Positions 10,055-17,057 of a DNA stretch of 64,000 bases are shown in pieces. This stretch comes from Deltaproteobacteria bacterium. Its GTDB lineage: Bacteria; Myxococcota_C; UBA6777. Below the pieces are notes generated by a model, which did not search any database, had not been told where the DNA came from, and saw only the letters and a program-made list of their open reading frames with translations. The translations under genes and the position numbers were made by a program. The stretch covers positions 1-64,000 of the forward strand of contig SBHC01000060.1 in the NCBI GenBank assembly GCA_006226375.1, in the 5' to 3' direction. Position 1 is the first letter of the stretch. Each line of letters opens with the position of its first letter.

Positions 10055-10389
10055 TCTCAATTCCTTTTGTTGGGTGGTCACGTTTCTGGGATAGGGACAG
10101 GAAGATAGGGGAGGCTAAAGTCGCGATGCCACCCCAAAGCGCGCTGGGTTCCAATCCGATGGACACAGTGTAGGACGATTCATCCCAAGCGTCTGTCATA
10201 GTTCTGTAAAAGCTCGATTCGCCCGACTGCACAGGAGATTGCGATGATGGAGAGGAGCGGTTCGGTGGGTTTGTGTCTTCTTGCAAAAAAAGTTTGAACC
10301 TTTGTGGTGAAGCCTCGTATCACTCCACATCACAGCAAGACGCAATGTGATGTCTTGCTTTCCACCCTCTCAAAAAGAGAACAAGAACA
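10055..10389. other. Gene-free leader region upstream of the serine locus
   Basis: 335 bp without a convincing gene. It serves as the upstream region of the leftward desaturase and the rightward leader peptide/tRNA transcript. A weak promoter candidate, TTGAAC-N18-TATCAC, lies around 10294-10323. Just downstream of it two interlocking inverted repeats occupy 10328-10358. Confidence 0.4.
10328..10358 (+). promoter_or_regulatory. Interlocked inverted repeats (possible pseudoknot or operator)
   Basis: CATCACA (10328-10334) can pair with TGTGATG (10346-10352), and the adjacent GCAAGAC (10335-10341) with GTCTTGC (10352-10358). The two pairings interlock as in an H-type pseudoknot; read as DNA they are two overlapping dyads. 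They lie just upstream of the leader peptide start. Confidence 0.4.
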
Positions 10390-10533
10390 ATGACACAGGT
10401 ACACACCCAACAACTTCATCCCACCTTTCACACCACAACGTGTGCTGTGTGTGCTGTGTCTTCGAGTTGTTCTTCGTCATCCAGTAGCAGTGTGTCTTCT
10501 AGCGTGGACGCATGGAGGCCTACCGGGGCGTGA
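10390..10533 (+). CDS. Serine-rich leader peptide of the tRNA-Ser locus
   Basis: A 47-residue frame from ATG 10390 to TGA 10533. Between 10459 and 10503 it reads SSSC, seven Ser, V, SSS: thirteen serine codons using all six triplets (TCT, TCC, TCA, TCG, AGT, AGC). An AAAGAGA-like weak ribosome binding site precedes it. The stop is 24 bases before an intrinsic terminator, and five tRNA-Ser genes follow. A peptide of this composition in this position is the hallmark of ribosome-mediated attenuation: slow decoding of serine codons would stall the ribosome. The peptide itself probably has no function. Too short for most gene finders. Confidence 0.75.
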   Translation: MTQVHTQQLHPTFHTTTCAVCAVSSSCSSSSSSSVSSSVDAWRPTGA

Positions 10534-10573
10534 ACAACAGCACATGCTGAAGTTCTGAACCCTCGTTGGCCTC
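10515..10573 (+). promoter_or_regulatory. Antiterminator candidate
   Basis: GAGGCC at 10515-10520 pairs perfectly with GGCCTC at 10568-10573, inside the 5' arm of the terminator. GGGG at 10525-10528 can also pair with CCCT at 10560-10563, leaving a 4x4 internal loop. Forming this helix excludes the terminator. A ribosome stalled on the Ser codons leaves GAGGCC free, whereas one at the stop codon (10531-10533) covers it. Confidence 0.6.
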
Positions 10574-10592
10574 GGCCGGCGGGGGTTTTTTT
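10558..10592 (+). terminator. Intrinsic terminator between leader peptide and tRNA-Ser cluster
   Basis: The arms 10558-10571 and 10574-10587 can form a GC-rich stem of up to 14 pairs (three G-T), closing on a very tight loop so that the innermost pairs probably open. A run of seven T (10586-10592) follows. No ordinary rightward gene ends here, so its only evident targets are the leader transcript and the tRNAs beyond. Confidence 0.8.
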
Positions 10593-10644
10593 ATGCCTTC
10601 CTGGTCAGAGCAATCCCCTCTTTTTCATCACAGACAGATCTTTC

Positions 10645-10730
10645 GGAAGGGCAAGCCGATGGGCGACGGCACTCGGTTGGAAGCCGAGCGAGGTGCAAAT
10701 CCCTTGAGGGTTCGACTCCCTTCCCTTCCG
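10645..10730 (+). tRNA. tRNA-Ser (anticodon GGA)
   Basis: Acceptor GGAAGGG/CCCTTCC, three-pair D stem GCC/GGC, anticodon stem CTCGG/CCGAG with loop TTGGAAG (anticodon at 10679-10681), class II variable arm GAGG/CCTT, T arm GAGGG-TTCGACT-CCCTT, discriminator G. Reads UCC/UCU. Departures: position 8 is C, the acceptor-to-D linker is CAA (three bases), and no CCA is encoded. Confidence 0.88.
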
Positions 10731-10772
10731 CTTAAGTTGGTCATCACAGCGTTGTTGTGGTTGCCGACCTTG

Positions 10773-10863
10773 GGAAGAACAAGCCGATGGGTGACGGCAC
10801 TTGGTTGCTAACCAAGCGAGGACCTACATGTGTCCCTTGAGGGTTCGACTCCCTCTTCTTCCG
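10773..10863 (+). tRNA. tRNA-Ser (anticodon GCT), copy 1
   Basis: Acceptor GGAAGAA/TTCTTCC, D stem GCC/GGC, anticodon stem CTTGG/CCAAG with loop TTGCTAA (anticodon 10807-10809), the longest variable arm of the five, T arm GAGGG-TTCGACT-CCCTC, discriminator G. Reads AGC/AGU. It shares the CAA linker and the lack of CCA. Confidence 0.88.
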
Positions 10864-10913
10864 CTCTGTACGTCTGTGTGTGGTGAACCGCTAATCTTAA
10901 TGAGTTTCTTTTT

Positions 10914-11000
10914 GGAAGGGCAAGCCGATAGGTGACGGCACTCGGTTGCTAACCGAACGAAGTGTAAAAGCTCTTGAGGGTTCGACTCCCTTCCCTTCCG
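10914..11000 (+). tRNA. tRNA-Ser (anticodon GCT), copy 2
   Basis: Acceptor GGAAGGG/CCCTTCC, D stem GCC/GGC, anticodon loop TTGCTAA (anticodon 10948-10950), T loop TTCGACT, discriminator G. The outer anticodon-stem pair is a C-A mismatch and the variable arm is weak. A second AGC/AGU reader, not identical to copy 1. It shares the CAA linker; no CCA. Confidence 0.85.
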
Positions 11001-11044
11001 CTTGTCTGGGCCTTGCGTTGGCAGGTAAGGCCTGGACTGTTTCT

Positions 11045-11130
11045 GGGAGAACAAGCCGATGGGTGACGGCACCCGGTTCGAAACTGGACGAGGTTCATAG
11101 CCCTTGGGGGTTCGACTCCCCCTTCTCCCG
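11045..11130 (+). tRNA. tRNA-Ser (anticodon CGA)
   Basis: Acceptor GGGAGAA/TTCTCCC, D stem GCC/GGC, anticodon loop TTCGAAA (anticodon 11079-11081), variable arm GAGG/CCTT, T arm GGGGG-TTCGACT-CCCCC, discriminator G. Reads UCG. The outer anticodon-stem pair is C-A. It shares the CAA linker; no CCA. Confidence 0.87.
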
Positions 11131-11182
11131 TTGTTTCTACCTTTCGTGTGCGTTGGTTGCATGCGAAGGTGGGTACGTTTTG

Positions 11183-11268
11183 GGGAGAGCAAGCCGACTG
11201 GCGACGGCACCCGATTTGAAATTGGACGAGGTTCATAGCCCTTGAGGGTTCGACTCCCTTCTCTCCCG
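11183..11268 (+). tRNA. tRNA-Ser (anticodon TGA)
   Basis: Acceptor GGGAGAG/CTCTCCC, D stem GCC/GGC, anticodon loop TTTGAAA (anticodon 11217-11219), variable arm GAGG/CCTT, T arm GAGGG-TTCGACT-CCCTT, discriminator G. Reads UCA and probably other UCN codons. The outer anticodon-stem pair is C-A. It shares the CAA linker; no CCA. Confidence 0.87.
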
Positions 11269-11369
11269 CTTCATTCCTCCAAAACTTCCAAACCACGCGA
11301 CAGTGTGTGCGGCCTGGGTCAATATTTTCAGGCTGTTCACAATCCAACCGTAGACTCCAAGCGGCTGAA

Positions 11370-11390
11370 AGGCTATAACTAGCCTGTTTT
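11370..11390 (+). terminator. Weak intrinsic terminator after the tRNA-Ser cluster
   Basis: AGGCTA-TAAC-TAGCCT hairpin followed by GTTTT. It sits between the last tRNA and the kinase gene and could end the tRNA transcript. The stem is only six pairs and the T run four, so read-through into the kinase gene is possible. Confidence 0.5.
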
Positions 11391-11429
11391 GTCACACGTT
11401 GAACGTTAGAGATGTCCTGGAGTTGGAAG

Positions 11430-14400
11430 ATGTCCGAACAGTCCTTCACATACCAAGAAAAATCGAGCCTGGCGACCTCTTCGTCGAGCCAACAAGCCAT
11501 TGTGGAGCGAATTCGCCGCGTGGTCTTGCTCGATTTTCTGAAGCACCAAGAGCCTTTGATTCGTGACCTTGCGATGCATAGCCGCGACGTAGAGCTCGAA
11601 GGGTTACGCGAGATCGTCTTTGAACTCGTGGAAGACGAATGGAGGACTTGGGCTGCATCCGAGTCGCTGTCTCAGGATGACCGTGAAAGCGGCGTCAAAG
11701 ACAGTCTGTTCACCCAGTTTTTCGTGGAAGAGAACCGCGAGAGCTTGAACGAGTTGCAGGAGCGCGCGCAGACGTTAGCTTCGGGACTCAAAGCCCTCCA
11801 GCAGCAGTGGAGCTACCTGGATCGTCACTCCGCTCTCGATGACAAGCGTCAACACGATATCTTAATGCACCTCTCCTGCTCGGGCTCGTTGCAAGATCGT
11901 TACGTTCTGGAGAGACCTCTCAATCGGGGTGGCCAGAGCATGATCTACATGGCTCGCTCCAAGAAGGACGACAAGCGTTACGCGCTCAAAGTGCTGGACG
12001 CACACAGCCGCAGCGCCTTGTTGCAACGCTTCTTGATTGAGGGCAGCGTGGGGAAGAACCACCTGCATCACGAGCGACTGGTCCGTATTCTTGACTTTGG
12101 CGGTTTCCTTGATCCCCACCAACACAAAGGCCAGTACTACATCGCGTGCGAGCTGTTGGAAGGCTCGACGTTGTCCGAGTGGATTCAAAACTACCCTTAC
12201 AGCGGTAACGCCTTTGAGCCCCACCTGGATATGGTGGCGCAGATGATTGAGGCGCTCGACTTCCTTCACAGCCGAGGTTTCATCCACTGCGATGTGAATC
12301 CTTACAACTTCTTTGTGACCGAAGACAACGAGATCAAACTCCTCGACTTTGGAATCATTGAGTCGATCCGCGACGTCAAGGAGTTGACGGCGTCTCAGGC
12401 GATCAGTGCCACCCAAAGTGTGGGCGGACCTCGCTACCAGGCACCCGAGCAAATGGACTCTCTGTACGGTACATTGTCGCCCAAAACCGACGTGTACGGC
12501 ATGGGCATCTCCTTGTTTGAGATGTTCACGGGTCGTTCCCCGTTTGGTGATGAAGTTCAGTCCGAGATGGACATCCGGATTGCTCTGTTTCAGCCTCTTC
12601 GTGCGCGACCTTCTGATTTGACCCAAGGGGCCATGCCTGACTGGCTGGATGCCCTCGTGGTTCGATGCATTGAGAGAGAACCTGCGCAGCGTCCAACGCT
12701 TCGTGAGTTGGCTTTGGTGTTGCGACACCTTCGCGCCTTCCGGGTCAACTACGATCAGATGCAACCGATGATCGAGCAGCTGTGTCGTCAGGGTTTTGAC
12801 GAAGACCAACTCCTTCAGGAAAAAATTACAGAGATCCGCAGTCAGTTTCAGGCCACGCTGAAAGCTGAAGAAGCGAACCTGCTCAAGACCGAAGAGTCGG
12901 AGCAGGCGGAAGCTCTGGTGGTGGAACGCGTCCATCAGAAGATCAAAGAAAATCGCGAACAACTCACAGCCCTTGTGAAAGAGATGGAGCCTTGGGATCC
13001 CTTGCTTCAAGTGTGTCCCAACTTGCTGTGTCGTGAGCCTTATCGTCAGGGACTGCAGACCTGTCCTTCGTGCAGCACATCCTGGCGGTTGGGTTGCCAG
13101 GACTTGTTTGTGTCGTGCTCCCGACTGGGTAAGGGCGTGACCAACTCATTCTTTGCGGGCCAATGCCAGGACCCAGAGTGCACCTCGACCTTTAACCGTG
13201 CTTCCAAGATTGAGGCGGCTTACAACAAGACCGTCCAGATGGCGCTTCAAACCAACCGCTGCGACGAAGCGGCCATCACGTTGTTGGTGGTGGGAGAGCA
13301 TCTCGCCCAGTCGATCAGCGACAAGGTGAACTTTGGTCTCTACCACGAACGCTGTATGGAAGCGCTAGCCCCGGCACGTCGGGCGATTCAAACCTCCATC
13401 CTGAACGACATCCGAAACAGTTGGAAGGAGTTGGTGGAGCGCGCGAAAGGTGACTTCGGCAAACTTCACCCGCAGGTTCGACAGGCGATCTTAAACGAAG
13501 CCAAGTTGTACGCAGACGAAGGTCGTATCCTGGATGCGTTGGAGCGCTTGAAGGCGTTTCCTCCGAAAACCCAAGATGCGGACGTTAAGGAACTCCGGGA
13601 TCGTTTGCACGAACAGCTCACAGCCCAGCGATTGGAAGCGGCTCATCAATCCTTAACCAGCGCGCAACGTCGGTTGGGGCAGATGACAGAGACCATGAAG
13701 ACGTTGATCCCCAATCCTCCGCCGTCTGTTTCGTCCCGATCGGGAGTGGAAGGATGGCTGAGTGGGATTCAACAGCCTCTGCAAGCCGCTGACGAAGGAT
13801 GCCATGAAGTACAGCATCCGTTGAAGGATTCTGAATCTTGGAACCAGGAAGCTGCGCGAATTGTGGAGCAAGCTTCCAAGCCTCTGAGCACTACCCGGAA
13901 GCCCGCAGAAGAAACCGACGGAGATATCCAACGTGTGGAAGGTATCATCCGGGAGCTCAAGGAAGCTCACAAGAACAACCAACTTCGTGGCGTGGAAGAG
14001 AAGCTTCTGGAAACGGAAGAAGTTCTTCGTCTCTCCGACAAAACCTTCGGCGAACTCAAAGAGGAGTTAACCCGACTGGAAGAAGAGTTGAACCAGTCGC
14101 GGATTAAGCTTGGTGAGAGTCGCAATGTGTTGGAAAAAGCCGACCAGTTCTTTGGGGACGTAGAGGCCTCGTTGGAGCAGGCAGAGTCCCACATCGATGC
14201 GTTGGAGGCGAGCCTGGATGATGTGAAGCCTCGCTGGAAGCAGATGGAGGAAGAGGTCACGTCGTTGCTCGACTTTGTCCAAATGGCTTCCCTTGAATTG
14301 AACGAGCTTCCCTACGAGAGCAGCCGTCAGGAAGAGCTTTTGAAAGGGCTGAGTCAGGTTGAACAGCAGATCGGCCAGAACAAGCGAACGCTGGAAGCCA

Positions 14401-15281
14401 AGGCGGGAGAGCGTGAGCGGTTGGTTGAAGAAGGTCGCTTGTTGCGGCAGCGGCTCAAGAACATCCACAAGCACTTTGACGAGCAGCGCAAGATCAAAGA
14501 CAAATGGTCGTCACAGGTCGCTGACTTGTACACCGAAGAAGATGGCCTGCGAAAGCCCCTCGACAAACGCCTCACCTTGGTGCGTCGGGGTCTTGTGAAA
14601 GTCCAAGAACTGGTCGAAGCCAAGGAACAATGGATGGTCTTGGAGCGGGAACGTCGCGCCCAGATCCTACGTTCGGCCATCAGCTTTGGCACCGTGGGCT
14701 CCTTGTTTGGTATCGTTGCTGGCTTGGCGTTGGGGTGGTGGTTGTTTGCCCGCGGTATTTCGCTCAAGCAACCGTCGTATCTTAGCGCGGGTGCCTGGGG
14801 AGCGATCCTCGGGCTGGTGATGACCTTCTCTGTTGTATGGGCCTTGGGTCGTGGAGTGTTCCAACAGCGCTTGTTGGTCATCGGTGGGGGAACTGTCGCA
14901 GGAGCCGGCCTAAGCCTCGTCTTGATGTTGATGGGCAAGGTGTCGGTTGGAACTGCTGCCGGCGTGTTGATGGGCTCTGTGATTGGTGGAGTTCTCTGTG
15001 GTGGCGCAGGGGCGCTTCTGTTTGTGCGTCGCCTGGCTCCGTGGCGAACTCTGGAGAAAGCCATGAAGTTCGCTCGTTACGGGACATTGCTTGGCTCGTT
15101 TGCGGGTGCGACCATTGGCAGCTACATCGGTCACACGCACTTGTTGGAAGCCAGTGCGTACACCTGGATTATGCTGGTTTTGGGTAGCACTGCGACGTGT
15201 TCGCTTCTCTTTGCTGCCGTGGGCTACTTCAACAAAGGAGGCGCCTGGATTGACCTCATGAACGCAGCAGAGGTGGACTAA
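11430..15281 (+). CDS. Large Ser/Thr protein kinase with Cys-rich, coiled-coil and membrane domains
   Basis: 1283 residues from ATG 11430 (GGAG at 11419-11422; an ATG at 11412 has no binding site). After a helical N-terminus, a Hanks-type kinase spans about residues 156-430: Gly-rich LNRGGQSMIY, Lys in YALKVLD, catalytic loop FIHCDVNPYNFF (HCD for HRD, so Asp kept but Arg lost), LLDFGI, YQAPEQ. At about 525-590 a Cys-rich segment (CPNLLC, CPSC, then CQDPEC) looks like zinc ribbons. Coiled coil fills about 735-1070, and about six Gly-rich membrane spans end the protein. The phosphoesterase gene starts on the next base after its stop. Confidence 0.88.
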   Translation: MSEQSFTYQEKSSLATSSSSQQAIVERIRRVVLLDFLKHQEPLIRDLAMHSRDVELEGLREIVFELVEDEWRTWAASESLSQDDRESGVKDSLFTQFFVEENRESLNELQERAQTLASGLKALQQQWSYLDRHSALDDKRQHDILMHLSCSGSLQDRYVLERPLNRGGQSMIYMARSKKDDKRYALKVLDAHSRSALLQRFLIEGSVGKNHLHHERLVRILDFGGFLDPHQHKGQYYIACELLEGSTLSEWIQNYPYSGNAFEPHLDMVAQMIEALDFLHSRGFIHCDVNPYNFFVTEDNEIKLLDFGIIESIRDVKELTASQAISATQSVGGPRYQAPEQMDSLYGTLSPKTDVYGMGISLFEMFTGRSPFGDEVQSEMDIRIALFQPLRARPSDLTQGAMPDWLDALVVRCIEREPAQRPTLRELALVLRHLRAFRVNYDQMQPMIEQLCRQGFDEDQLLQEKITEIRSQFQATLKAEEANLLKTEESEQAEALVVERVHQKIKENREQLTALVKEMEPWDPLLQVCPNLLCREPYRQGLQTCPSCSTSWRLGCQDLFVSCSRLGKGVTNSFFAGQCQDPECTSTFNRASKIEAAYNKTVQMALQTNRCDEAAITLLVVGEHLAQSISDKVNFGLYHERCMEALAPARRAIQTSILNDIRNSWKELVERAKGDFGKLHPQVRQAILNEAKLYADEGRILDALERLKAFPPKTQDADVKELRDRLHEQLTAQRLEAAHQSLTSAQRRLGQMTETMKTLIPNPPPSVSSRSGVEGWLSGIQQPLQAADEGCHEVQHPLKDSESWNQEAARIVEQASKPLSTTRKPAEETDGDIQRVEGIIRELKEAHKNNQLRGVEEKLLETEEVLRLSDKTFGELKEELTRLEEELNQSRIKLGESRNVLEKADQFFGDVEASLEQAESHIDALEASLDDVKPRWKQMEEEVTSLLDFVQMASLELNELPYESSRQEELLKGLSQVEQQIGQNKRTLEAKAGERERLVEEGRLLRQRLKNIHKHFDEQRKIKDKWSSQVADLYTEEDGLRKPLDKRLTLVRRGLVKVQELVEAKEQWMVLERERRAQILRSAISFGTVGSLFGIVAGLALGWWLFARGISLKQPSYLSAGAWGAILGLVMTFSVVWALGRGVFQQRLLVIGGGTVAGAGLSLVLMLMGKVSVGTAAGVLMGSVIGGVLCGGAGALLFVRRLAPWRTLEKAMKFARYGTLLGSFAGATIGSYIGHTHLLEASAYTWIMLVLGSTATCSLLFAAVGYFNKGGAWIDLMNAAEVD

Positions 15282-17024
15282 GTGAAGCTTCCACCCCTCA
15301 AGTTGTGCTGGTTGTTTTTTCTGAGTTTGCTTCTTCTGCCTTCTGTCGCACTTGGCTTCGAGCCCTCCAAAGCGTTCCGGCGACTGGCCCCTTTCCGGGC
15401 CGGTGCGGTCGGCTCTCTTCCTTATGTTGCCCGACACTTCTCTGCCATCTACGGTCAAACGCCTCAACAACTGGGAGGGTTGCAACCCATTCGTCCGCGG
15501 CTGGGTGTGCCATCCTTTGTGTCTCCAGGCCAGCTTCTTCATATTGAATACCTGGGGCATTCCAAAGCATACCAACGTCTCACTGCAGGAACATCGTATT
15601 GGCTGATTCCTTCCAAGCAGGCTAGCTGCAAGACGTCGGGTTGCATCCGTCTGGGTCGTATCGAACACCATAAAATCAAAAAGCAACATGGCAAGGTTGC
15701 CTGGGTGACCGTCACCGCTCGTATTCCGCAGGGTGCCAAACCCGGATTCTACGACCTGTTGCACAGCATCCCCAAACAGTCCAAAGGGGCTGACACCATT
15801 CCAGCTCTTCCGAAAGGAACGTCTTTTCCTTTGGGATTTTATGACGTTCCAACGAGTGGGAAGCCTGCGTCTCGTCCGGCTCGTTCAGCAGCTTTGGTTT
15901 TGCCCAAGCGGAAGGGGCCGGCTTATGTAAAGCGTATTCGACGGGCTGTTGCGGTGATCGCAACGTCACCGTCTGCGTTGAACAAGTTTACGTTTGTACA
16001 CCTCACAGACTTTCACCTGCGCAAGGGCATCCACAAGCGGCTCAAGCATGTGATTGATTACTTGAATACCTTGCGTCCTCGTCCCACTTTCGTGATGTTG
16101 ACCGGCGACATTGTAGAGTACGGCAACAGGCGTGAACTCTGGAAGCAATGCGTGAAGGCGTTGCTTCGGTTGAAGCTTCCTTTGTTTGTGATGATTGGGA
16201 ACCACGACTACTACCGGGTCCATTGGGGGCAGCCTCCGCGACGTCCAGGTTTGTTGCGAGAAGAAGAGGGGCTGCACGAGTTTGTTCGAGCCTTCCACCC
16301 GTTCCTGGCGTATCGCTTTCGCTTGGGTGGTTATCACTGGCTCTCGGTGGATACGGGCTCGTCAGCGACCAAGGGCACCTGGTTCAAGATGAAGTGGGTG
16401 ACGTTGCAGGGGCTTGGGGCTGCCCAACTCCAGGACATTCAGACGTTCTTAAAGACTCCAGCACCCCGAGGTCACGTTCTGTTTGCGCACGGTTCGCCAC
16501 GCGCTCACTTGGGTCACAACGCCAAAGGTTGTGGAATGGGGCGACATGGGGTGTTTCTGAAGCGTCGGGTGGAGTTTGAGAAGGTCCTTCGCGCTTCGTA
16601 CAAGCAACGGCCTCGTCCTCTGGTGTTCCTTCATGGTCACACGCATTGGAACGACTTGTACGGTCGTCCGGTGCACGACAAAGTGTGTCGTTTTCTCCGG
16701 ATCAAACGGCGTTACCCGATGATGGGCACTCTTCCTTGTTGGTACAGGCTGCCGATCTGGCGTTCACCGCTGCTTGTCTCGACCCAGGCTGCGACCAAGC
16801 ACCAACCCCTGCGTTCCGGCGGTTTGCTGCAGGTTGGGCTGAAGTTTGGTCAGGGTGCCGGTGCGTCGTACGGTTTCCGGTTGGTCAAGGTGAAGGGCAA
16901 GATCTGGAAGAACGCGATCTACCGCTTTTACCATCGCACTCGGGTGATTGCTCGCAAGCATCCTGAAGGCTACATCGACACGAGAGCCAAACAATCCAAG
17001 AGCTTGCCTCCTTGTTCTAAGTGA
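15282..17024 (+). CDS. Secreted calcineurin-like metallophosphoesterase
   Basis: 580 residues with a signal peptide (LCWLFFLSLLLLPSVALG). From about residue 230 the binuclear-metal phosphoesterase motifs appear in order: VHLTDFHL, MLTGDIVEYGN, MIGNHDYY, FAHGSP, FLHGHTH. The N-terminal ~220 residues are a separate, unrecognised extracytoplasmic domain. The GTG start is directly adjacent to the kinase stop, so the two are translationally coupled. Periplasmic or extracellular. The substrate is unknown; the kinase link suggests a shared pathway but not dephosphorylation of the kinase's cytoplasmic targets. Confidence 0.85.
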   Translation: MKLPPLKLCWLFFLSLLLLPSVALGFEPSKAFRRLAPFRAGAVGSLPYVARHFSAIYGQTPQQLGGLQPIRPRLGVPSFVSPGQLLHIEYLGHSKAYQRLTAGTSYWLIPSKQASCKTSGCIRLGRIEHHKIKKQHGKVAWVTVTARIPQGAKPGFYDLLHSIPKQSKGADTIPALPKGTSFPLGFYDVPTSGKPASRPARSAALVLPKRKGPAYVKRIRRAVAVIATSPSALNKFTFVHLTDFHLRKGIHKRLKHVIDYLNTLRPRPTFVMLTGDIVEYGNRRELWKQCVKALLRLKLPLFVMIGNHDYYRVHWGQPPRRPGLLREEEGLHEFVRAFHPFLAYRFRLGGYHWLSVDTGSSATKGTWFKMKWVTLQGLGAAQLQDIQTFLKTPAPRGHVLFAHGSPRAHLGHNAKGCGMGRHGVFLKRRVEFEKVLRASYKQRPRPLVFLHGHTHWNDLYGRPVHDKVCRFLRIKRRYPMMGTLPCWYRLPIWRSPLLVSTQAATKHQPLRSGGLLQVGLKFGQGAGASYGFRLVKVKGKIWKNAIYRFYHRTRVIARKHPEGYIDTRAKQSKSLPPCSK

Positions 17025-17057
17025 TGATGGGTGTGGAATGAGTGGGGTCGGGTAGGT

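Noticed and set aside
10645-11268. Allo-tRNA or selenocysteine-type tRNAs with 8/4 or 9/3 branch
   Set aside because: In all five genes the eighth position (C) cannot pair with its opposite base; acceptor and T stems fit the ordinary 7/5 arrangement with serine anticodons.
11862-13010. 382-codon leftward frame inside the kinase gene
   Set aside because: Shadow of the kinase domain; the other strand has all conserved kinase motifs.
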